A stretch of 7,004 bases of DNA, from the NCBI GenBank assembly GCA_041831635.1, contig JBHASY010000090.1, positions 1 to 7,004 of the forward strand, read 5' to 3'. The notes beneath the pieces were generated by a model that was not told the DNA's origin, did not search any database, and saw only the letters and a program-made list of their open reading frames with translations. This DNA is from Acetoanaerobium sp041831635 (GTDB taxonomy: Bacteria; Bacillota; Clostridia; Peptostreptococcales; Filifactoraceae). The first letter of the stretch is position 1. Every line of letters starts with the position of its first letter. The translations under genes were made by a program, and so were the position numbers. Below are positions 1 through 6,003 of the stretch, in pieces.

Positions 1-22
1 ATAGTTAATTTATATTTATGTA

Positions 23-31
23 AGTGAGGTG
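23..31 (+). promoter_or_regulatory. Ribosome binding site of the NuoE-like gene
   Basis: AGTGAGGTG lies 5 bases before the ATG at 37. It is a good Shine-Dalgarno match and supports that start. Only 36 bases precede the gene in this window, so the operon promoter cannot be placed. Confidence 0.75.
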
Positions 32-36
32 TCAAT

Positions 37-564
37 ATGGCATGCAATTGTAGTAACAAGGTAGAAGAAGCAGTTGAATCGGTGGATCTAAGCCTTATAG
101 ATCCGATTATAGAGAAATATGGTAAAGCTAAGGGCGCAACTATAACTATGCTTCAAGGGGTTCAGGAAACCTATGGTTATATTCCGTCTGAGGCACTTAC
201 TTATATTGCTGAAAAAACCGGGATGAAAGAGGCAAAGCTTTATGGGGTTGCGACTTTTTACACTCAGTTTAGAATGACGCCTGTAGGGAAAAATCTTATC
301 TTGCTGTGTCAGGGGACAGCCTGTCACGTAAACGGTGCAAGTATGATAGAAAAAGCCATATGCGAGGAACTACAGATAACAGAAGGGGAAACCACTCCAG
401 ATAAAATATTTACATTTACTAACGTTGCCTGTCTTGGGTGTTGCAGCTTGGCTCCTGTTATGATGATTAACGGAGAAACCTATGCTAAACTGACTCCGGA
501 AAAGACAGTAGATGTTCTTAGAAACCTAAGAGCACAAGCCCAAAAAGAAATGGAGGGTAAATAG
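37..564 (+). CDS. stnA: NuoE/HydC-like [2Fe-2S] subunit of a bifurcating transhydrogenase (StnA-like)
   Basis: This is a thioredoxin-fold [2Fe-2S] subunit, the small partner of a NuoF-type flavoprotein, in a soluble cytoplasmic complex. The 175-aa length is normal for the NuoE/HndA/HydC family. An N-terminal helical part (about residues 15-80) carries the family pattern, with YGYIP near residue 46 and the GVATFYTQF block at 70-78. The four cluster ligands are in canonical spacing: C91-x4-C96, then C132-x3-C136 (as CLGCC). The product begins MACNCSNK, so C3 and C5 are extra cysteines outside the cluster motif. The ATG is chosen because of the strong ribosome binding site at 23-31. The stop codon directly abuts the ATG of the NuoF-like gene, implying co-transcription and probably coupled translation. 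In HydABC- and Stn-type enzymes this subunit sits on the flavoprotein as part of the bifurcating core. The family call (NuoE-like) is certain. The Stn assignment comes from the third gene of the operon. Automated annotation could equally call it HndA or NADH-quinone oxidoreductase subunit E. Confidence 0.95.
   Translation: MACNCSNKVEEAVESVDLSLIDPIIEKYGKAKGATITMLQGVQETYGYIPSEALTYIAEKTGMKEAKLYGVATFYTQFRMTPVGKNLILLCQGTACHVNGASMIEKAICEELQITEGETTPDKIFTFTNVACLGCCSLAPVMMINGETYAKLTPEKTVDVLRNLRAQAQKEMEGK
552..557 (+). promoter_or_regulatory. Ribosome binding site of the NuoF-like gene
   Basis: GGAGGG lies 7 bases before the ATG at 565, inside the last codons of the NuoE-like gene. It fixes the NuoF-like start and suggests translational coupling across the abutting stop and start codons. 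Confidence 0.8.
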
Positions 565-2295
565 ATGAAAGTTCTTGTCGGCGCAGGAAGCTGTGGTTTT
601 GCAGCAGGGGCTCACAAAGTAATGGACGAGTTGGAACAAATAAAAGACATACAGTTTGATTATGAAATTACGGGATGTATAGGAATGTGTCACCTGGAGC
701 CTATAGTAGAGGTTCATGATGACGGTGATGTGTACAGATTTGTAAAGGTAATGCCGGAGGATGTAAGACCTATACTTGAGAGGTATAAAGATTTTTCAGA
801 CAAAATGATTGACAGTACCGATTCTGAAGTTTTAGAAAAGCAACCTAGAGTTGTGCTTAGAAACTGTGGAGTTATAAATCCCGAATCAATAGACGACTAT
901 ATAAAAATGGGTGGATATGAGGCTATAAAATCATGTTATATTTCTAAGACGCCTGACGCAGTAATAGAAGAGATAAAAAAATCAGGACTAAGGGGTCGTG
1001 GTGGAGCGGGTTTCCCTACGTGGTTTAAATGGGATGCTGCGAAAAAATCGATAGGACAGAAAAAATACGTAGTGTGTAATGCAGACGAAGGAGACCCCGG
1101 TGCATTTATGGATCGTTCGGTGCTTGAGGGAGATCCTCATAATCTAATAGAAGGTATGATGATCTGCGGTTTTGCGATAGGATCTGACGAGGGAGTAGTT
1201 TATGTACGTGCAGAGTATCCTCTTGCGATTTTAAGACTTCAAAAAGCTATCGAAGATGCCACCGAAAGAGGATTTTTAGGAGAAAATATTTTTGGAATAC
1301 AAGGAAGAAACTTCAGCCTGAGAATAAAAGCGGGAGCGGGAGCCTTTGTGTGTGGAGAGGAAACGGCACTTATAGCATCGCTTGAGGGTGAAAGAGGAAT
1401 GCCTAGACTTAAACCGCCATTTCCTGCTCAAAAAGGTTACTGGCAACTGCCTACAAATATAAATAACGTTGAAACTTTTGCGAACGTGCCTTGGATTATA
1501 AAAAACGGTGGAGAAGCGTTTGCAAAATACGGAATAGAAACCAGTAGAGGAACAAAGGTGTTCGCTCTTACGGGAAAGGTAAAAAAAGGAGGACTGGTTG
1601 AGGTTCCTATGGGGATATCCCTTAGAGAAATTATATATGAAGTAGGCGGAGGGATCGTAGGAGACAGACCTTTTAAAGCAGTACAGCTGGGAGGTCCTTC
1701 AGGAGGCTGTGTACCGGCAGACCTTATAGATACAAAGGTAGACTATGAGTCTATCACTAAGACAGGAGCTATAGTAGGTTCAGGTGGAATGGTCGTAATG
1801 GACGATACTACCTGTATGGTGGATATGGCCAGATTTTTCCTTGATTTTACCTGCAAAGAATCTTGTGGTAAATGTACTTATTGTAGACTGGGAACAAAAC
1901 GTATGCTTGAAATTCTGGAAAGAATTACAGCAGGTGAAGGTAGAGAAGGAGATATAGAACTGCTTGAGGAACTAAGTTATAAAGTTAAGGACGGTTCTTT
2001 ATGCGGATTGGGACAAACTGCTCCAAACCCTGTTCTTACTACTATTAAGTATTTTAGAAATGAATATGAAGACCATATAACCCATAAAAAGTGTACAGCA
2101 AAACAGTGCAGTGCACTTATAAAATACGTGATTGATTCTGAAAAATGCGTAGGGTGTACAGTATGTGCCAAAGCCTGTCCTGTATCTTGTATTTCAGGAG
2201 AAAGAAAAGAACCTCATCAGATAAACCAAGATGCTTGTATCAAGTGCGGACAGTGCTATAAAAAATGTAAATTTGACGCAATAAGCGTTAATTGA
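565..2295 (+). CDS. stnB: NuoF/HydB-like FMN- and NADH-binding iron-sulphur flavoprotein (StnB-like)
   Basis: This is the flavoprotein that exchanges electrons between NAD(H), FMN and Fe-S clusters, and is the expected bifurcating subunit of the complex. Domains in order: a thioredoxin-like N-terminus (1-75, C10, C38, C42); the NuoF core with the glycine-rich motif GLRGRGGAGFP (141-151), CNADEGDPGAF (171-181) and GAGAFVCGEETALI (257-270) for FMN and NADH; the N3-type [4Fe-4S] ligands C434, C437, C440 and C480; and a C-terminal 2x[4Fe-4S] ferredoxin (C528, C531, C534, C538; C558, C561, C564, C568). The 576-aa length and the extra N- and C-terminal domains match HydB/HndC of soluble bifurcating enzymes rather than complex I NuoF, which lacks both. 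Oddities: the N-terminal domain has G15 where the second cluster cysteine is expected, and W153-F154 follow GFPT. Its TGA overlaps by one base the first possible ATG of the next gene. The family call is certain. The role as bifurcating subunit is inferred from HydABC and Stn homologues. Confidence 0.96.
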   Translation: MKVLVGAGSCGFAAGAHKVMDELEQIKDIQFDYEITGCIGMCHLEPIVEVHDDGDVYRFVKVMPEDVRPILERYKDFSDKMIDSTDSEVLEKQPRVVLRNCGVINPESIDDYIKMGGYEAIKSCYISKTPDAVIEEIKKSGLRGRGGAGFPTWFKWDAAKKSIGQKKYVVCNADEGDPGAFMDRSVLEGDPHNLIEGMMICGFAIGSDEGVVYVRAEYPLAILRLQKAIEDATERGFLGENIFGIQGRNFSLRIKAGAGAFVCGEETALIASLEGERGMPRLKPPFPAQKGYWQLPTNINNVETFANVPWIIKNGGEAFAKYGIETSRGTKVFALTGKVKKGGLVEVPMGISLREIIYEVGGGIVGDRPFKAVQLGGPSGGCVPADLIDTKVDYESITKTGAIVGSGGMVVMDDTTCMVDMARFFLDFTCKESCGKCTYCRLGTKRMLEILERITAGEGREGDIELLEELSYKVKDGSLCGLGQTAPNPVLTTIKYFRNEYEDHITHKKCTAKQCSALIKYVIDSEKCVGCTVCAKACPVSCISGERKEPHQINQDACIKCGQCYKKCKFDAISVN

Positions 2296-2301
2296 TGAGT
2301 G

Positions 2302-2307
2302 AAAGGA
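2302..2307 (+). promoter_or_regulatory. Probable ribosome binding site deciding the start of the large fusion gene
   Basis: AAAGGA lies 8 bases before the ATG at 2316. No comparable site precedes the TTG at 2292 or the ATG at 2295. It therefore favours the start that gives MPYIRVNIDG, which also fits the usual beginning of NuoG-type ferredoxin domains. The match is moderate, not strong. Confidence 0.5.
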
Positions 2308-2315
2308 CTGAGAAT

Positions 2316-5300
2316 ATGCCTTATATCAGAGTTAATATAGATGGGAGAGAAATAAAAACTTATCCCGGACACACTATTTTAGAAGTTGCCAGACAAAACG
2401 AAATAGATATCCCTACGCTGTGCCATGATGAAAAAATTAAAAACTACGGTTCATGCGGTATCTGTGTAGTAGAAGTAGAGGGAAATCCTAAGCTGGTTCG
2501 TTCCTGCTCTACCGAGATATCGGACGGTATGGTAATAAAAACGAACACACCCAGAATAATAGAAAGTAGAACTACTACTTTAGAACTTTTGCTTTCAGAC
2601 CATACGGGAGACTGTAAAGCTCCATGCTCACATGGATGTCCAGGTCACGTTGATGTACAGGGATACGTAGGACTTATTGCAAATCAGCAATATGAAGAAG
2701 CTATCAAGCTTATCAAAAAAGAACTTCCGCTTCCTGCAAGTATAGGAAGGGTATGTCCTCACCCATGCCAGACAGTATGTAGAAGAGCACTGGTAGAAGA
2801 TGCTATATCTATAGCTTGGCTAAAATACTTTGCAGCCGATCTGGACTTAGCAAAGGACGAGCCATATATGCCTGAGATAAAGGCAGATACGGGAAAGTCT
2901 ATAGTTATAGTAGGTGGAGGACCCAGCGGTCTTTCCGCAGCTTACTATCTTAGAACTCAAGGTCATAATGTAACTATTTATGAAGCTATGCCTGAATTTG
3001 GAGGTATGCTGAAATACGGGATTCCTCTATATCGTCTTCCGAAAGAAGTGCTTTTATCGGAAGTGAATATCATAAGAAAAATGGGAGTTGAACTAAAACC
3101 TAATGTTCGCATAGGTAAAGACGTGTCACTTTCTTATCTTAGAGAAAAATTTGACGCTGTTTATGTAGCTATAGGTGCATGGACCAGTGCAAGACTGGAT
3201 TGTCCGGGACAGGATTTGGACGGAGTAATCGGAGGAATTAAATTCTTAAATAACTTCGCAATCAATACACCTATAAAAACAGGAGATAAAATTGCGGTTA
3301 TAGGTGGTGGAAACACTGCTATGGACGCTGCAAGAACATCTATAAGGCTGGGAGCAAAAGAAGTTTATATCATATACAGAAGAACTAAAGAAGATATGCC
3401 TGCCGTAGATGTTGAAATAGTAGAAGCTGAGGAGGAGGGCGTTGTATTTAAGTTCCTTCTGAACCCTGTAGAATTCATAGGAGATGAAAACGGCAGAGTA
3501 AAACAAATCAGACTCCAAAAAATGCAAGTAGTAGGCGGAGGAGAAGACGGACGTAAGAAAGTCGTTCCTATAGAGGGAGAAGAAGAAATCTTAGATGTAG
3601 ATTCGGTAATTATGTCTATAGGACAAAAATTGAAAGGCGAAGGCTTTGAAGAACTCGCATTTAATAAATACGGAAATATAATAAGCGACCCTGCTACCTT
3701 TATGACGAATCTGGAGGGAGTATTTGCAGGTGGTGATGCTACTAATAAAGGTGCATCTATAGCTATAGAGGCTATAGCTGAAGGGAAATACGCAGCAAGA
3801 GTGATGGATTCATATCTAAAAGGAAATATTATCCCTTATAAAGAACCTTTCTATGTAAAAAGAGACGATCTTACTGCCGACAGCTTTCCTGATGTAGTAA
3901 GACAGGCGAGAACTCATATGGGACATGAAGCTCCTGAGATAAGAAGAGCGAACTTTGAAGAAGTAATGCACGGATTTACTGAGAAAGAGGCTATAACTGA
4001 GGCTACCAGATGTTTGGAGTGTGGATGCCATGATTACTTTGAATGTGATTTAATTCGTCATTCTCAAACTTATGATGTAAAACCTGAAAGGTTTGCAGGA
4101 GAAATGCATAAACGCCTCGACGAAGATAACCATCCATTCATCAAGCGTGACCCTAATAAATGTATCCTTTGCGGACAGTGCGTTCGTATCTGTGATGAGG
4201 TGATGGATAACACGGCACTTGGACTTGTAAGCAGAGGATTTGACACTATAGTTAAACCTGCTCTTGAAAAGAACTTAAGAGAAACTGAATGTATATCTTG
4301 CGGTCAGTGTATCAGTGTTTGTCCTACAGGAGCTTTAATGGAGAGAATAGCTATACACAAACCTGTTCCTGTAAATGCTACTCACACAAATTCGGCATGC
4401 TCGGCTTGTTCTGTAGGTTGCAATTTAGATTTAGAAAGTAAAGGAAGCTTACTTCTTAGATCTCTTCCTACAAGAAAAGAAAGTGTAAATAACGGTCTGC
4501 TTTGCTCTAAAGGACGTTTTGGATTTGCCTCTTATATGGGAGAAGGAAGAATTACAAAACCTCTTATAAGAAGAAACGGCAAAATGATAGAAACCACGTT
4601 TGAAGAGGCTATACTTTATGTGGCAAGAAGAGCACAAAGTATATCACTTTTATATGGAGCGAACTCTATGGGACTTAGCATAAGTGCAAGATACACAAAC
4701 GAAGAAATCTTTATGGCCAAAAAGTTCGCAAAAGAAATACTTGGAACTGAGCAGATATTCTCATTTGGGGCAAAGAAAAGTGCTTTAAAAGACAGTTTCC
4801 CTTACGACGCATCTGCTAACTTAATAGAAGAACTTTCAAATACGAACTTCATTATGGCAATAGGAGGAGATCTCCAAAGAGATTACACTGTAGCTGCACT
4901 TAAAATTAAAGGTGCGGTAGAAAAAGGTGCTCAGTTAGTCCATATAAACAATGCTAAAAACAAGTTGGATGACTGGGCGACCAAGAGCGTAATCTCGGAC
5001 GATGGTTTTGAGATATTAAAACAAGTTGCAAAATATCTTGTCGACAACAGCAAAAATACGGTAAACGCAGATGGACTTGAAGAAATCAAAGCATATCTGG
5101 ATAAGGTAGTAGTATCGGACATAGCCGGCGAACTGGCGTCTATGTATCTAAATGCAAAGAAAGCTATGATAGTATACGACAGTGCTCATCTTACAGCAGA
5201 TGCGGAAAGACTGATTTCGGCTATAACAATGCTGTCAGGACATATAGGCTCTGCAAGAGAAGGCTTTATCAAGCTAAGAGCATATGCAAACAGTCAAGGT

Positions 5301-5882
5301 CTTGTGGATATGGGTATAAATATCGACTCTGAAGATAGACTTGATATGATTAAAGATAAAACTATAAAAGGTCTTATGGTATTTGGAGAAAATGTAAAAC
5401 CTGAAGATGTCTCAGGAGTAGAGTTTCTTATGGTTCACGATACTCATATGACCGAACTTGCCAAAATAGCAGATGTGGTAATTCCTGCTGCTGTAATGGT
5501 GGAAACTGACGGAACTATAACTTCTGCAGAAAGAAGAATTCAAAGAGTATCATCTGCTGTAAAACCGGCTACAGGATTAGCAAATTGGGAAGTTCTAAAA
5601 GGTCTTATGAACACTTACAGCACAAACTGCAAGTACACTAATGTAGATGAAATAACAAGAGATTTAAGTCTTGAAATTCCTGAGTATCATGGTCTACTTG
5701 AAAATCTCGCAAAACCTACATTCTGGCCTGTAAATGCTTCACCACAGCTATATAGCATTGCTAAGCTTGAGGCTCAGGCTAAATACAGTGTGCCTAAGTC
5801 AGAGATACTTTATGATGAAAATGCAGAGACAAATTATCACAAAGTTTTGTTCAATGAGTTTTTAGCTAATAAAAATTTATAA
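2316..5882 (+). CDS. stnC: NuoG-like ferredoxin / GltD-like NAD(P)H module / degenerate molybdopterin-fold fusion (StnC-like)
   Basis: This is the large subunit, expected to take electrons from NADPH and wire them to the NuoE/NuoF-like core in the cytoplasm. Numbering is from the ATG at 2316 (1188 aa). Domains: [2Fe-2S] ferredoxin (C36, C47, C50, C64); a Cys-rich linker (H96, C100, C104, C108; C147, C151, C155) that runs into a GltD/NfnB-type module with FAD motif GGGPSG (200-205), second nucleotide motif GGGNTA (330-335), YRRT...MPA (354-363), as in NADPH-binding relatives, and GGDA (472-475); a C566-x2-C569-x1-C571-x5-C577 motif; 2x[4Fe-4S] (C616, C619, C622, C626; C659, C662, C665, C669); then a molybdopterin-oxidoreductase-like region opening with its own [4Fe-4S] set (C695, C698, C702, C730). 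The usual metal-ligand Cys/Sec is missing around 811-826, and the C-terminal cofactor-binding barrel appears absent, so this part is probably structural, as in NuoG. No H-cluster motif is present. Upstream starts at 2292 (TTG) and 2295 (ATG) are possible but lack a ribosome binding site. Alternative label: glutamate synthase small subunit or formate dehydrogenase alpha chain, both partial descriptions. Confidence 0.93.
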   Translation: MPYIRVNIDGREIKTYPGHTILEVARQNEIDIPTLCHDEKIKNYGSCGICVVEVEGNPKLVRSCSTEISDGMVIKTNTPRIIESRTTTLELLLSDHTGDCKAPCSHGCPGHVDVQGYVGLIANQQYEEAIKLIKKELPLPASIGRVCPHPCQTVCRRALVEDAISIAWLKYFAADLDLAKDEPYMPEIKADTGKSIVIVGGGPSGLSAAYYLRTQGHNVTIYEAMPEFGGMLKYGIPLYRLPKEVLLSEVNIIRKMGVELKPNVRIGKDVSLSYLREKFDAVYVAIGAWTSARLDCPGQDLDGVIGGIKFLNNFAINTPIKTGDKIAVIGGGNTAMDAARTSIRLGAKEVYIIYRRTKEDMPAVDVEIVEAEEEGVVFKFLLNPVEFIGDENGRVKQIRLQKMQVVGGGEDGRKKVVPIEGEEEILDVDSVIMSIGQKLKGEGFEELAFNKYGNIISDPATFMTNLEGVFAGGDATNKGASIAIEAIAEGKYAARVMDSYLKGNIIPYKEPFYVKRDDLTADSFPDVVRQARTHMGHEAPEIRRANFEEVMHGFTEKEAITEATRCLECGCHDYFECDLIRHSQTYDVKPERFAGEMHKRLDEDNHPFIKRDPNKCILCGQCVRICDEVMDNTALGLVSRGFDTIVKPALEKNLRETECISCGQCISVCPTGALMERIAIHKPVPVNATHTNSACSACSVGCNLDLESKGSLLLRSLPTRKESVNNGLLCSKGRFGFASYMGEGRITKPLIRRNGKMIETTFEEAILYVARRAQSISLLYGANSMGLSISARYTNEEIFMAKKFAKEILGTEQIFSFGAKKSALKDSFPYDASANLIEELSNTNFIMAIGGDLQRDYTVAALKIKGAVEKGAQLVHINNAKNKLDDWATKSVISDDGFEILKQVAKYLVDNSKNTVNADGLEEIKAYLDKVVVSDIAGELASMYLNAKKAMIVYDSAHLTADAERLISAITMLSGHIGSAREGFIKLRAYANSQGLVDMGINIDSEDRLDMIKDKTIKGLMVFGENVKPEDVSGVEFLMVHDTHMTELAKIADVVIPAAVMVETDGTITSAERRIQRVSSAVKPATGLANWEVLKGLMNTYSTNCKYTNVDEITRDLSLEIPEYHGLLENLAKPTFWPVNASPQLYSIAKLEAQAKYSVPKSEILYDENAETNYHKVLFNEFLANKNL

Positions 5883-5930
5883 GAATCTTATATTTATATT
5901 CAAGGTTAAAAATAAAGTAACTACATTAAG

Positions 5931-5966
5931 AATGTCCTATTTATAGAAATAGGACATTTTTTCTTT
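5931..5966 (+). terminator. Rho-independent terminator of the three-gene operon
   Basis: AATGTCCTATTT (5931-5942) and AAATAGGACATT (5947-5958) form a perfect 12-bp stem with a 4-base ATAG loop. A T-rich tail (TTTT, then CTTT) follows. It lies 48 bases after the stop of the large fusion gene and is oriented to end its transcript. Read from the other strand, the hairpin is followed by CTTAATGTAG, which is not a U-tract. It is therefore a weak terminator at best for the convergent chemoreceptor gene. Confidence 0.9.
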
Positions 5967-6003
5967 ATAGCATAAATTATATTGCTTTTTAATTATAAGA
6001 CGT

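Noticed and set aside
1..36. Operon promoter upstream of the NuoE-like gene
   Set aside because: The sequence is AT-rich with TATA-like strings, but too short to show a -35/-10 pair. Another upstream gene or promoter may lie outside the window.
3246..3527. 93-codon open frame on the - strand, and similar short antisense frames at 88-327, 526-717, 1977-2171, 3816-4031, 4449-4637 and 4931-5122
   Set aside because: All are shadows inside strongly supported genes, with no recognisable domain or ribosome binding site context.
2589..3836. Glutamate synthase small subunit (GltD)
   Set aside because: The GltD fold is present but embedded in a fusion with NuoG-like domains beside NuoE/NuoF genes, and no glutamate synthase large subunit is nearby.
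37..5882. NAD-dependent [FeFe]-hydrogenase operon (HydABC/HndABCD)
   Set aside because: The first two subunits fit, but the third protein has none of the H-cluster cysteine motifs and no other hydrogenase subunit lies in the window.
4398..5882. Active formate dehydrogenase alpha subunit, possibly a selenoprotein
   Set aside because: There is no Cys at the metal-ligand position, no in-frame TGA in the frame, and no room for the C-terminal cofactor-binding domain.
5967..5989. Second small hairpin with T-tract (AGCA...TGCT then TTTT)
   Set aside because: The stem is only about 4 bp with a long AT loop, too weak to call a terminator.
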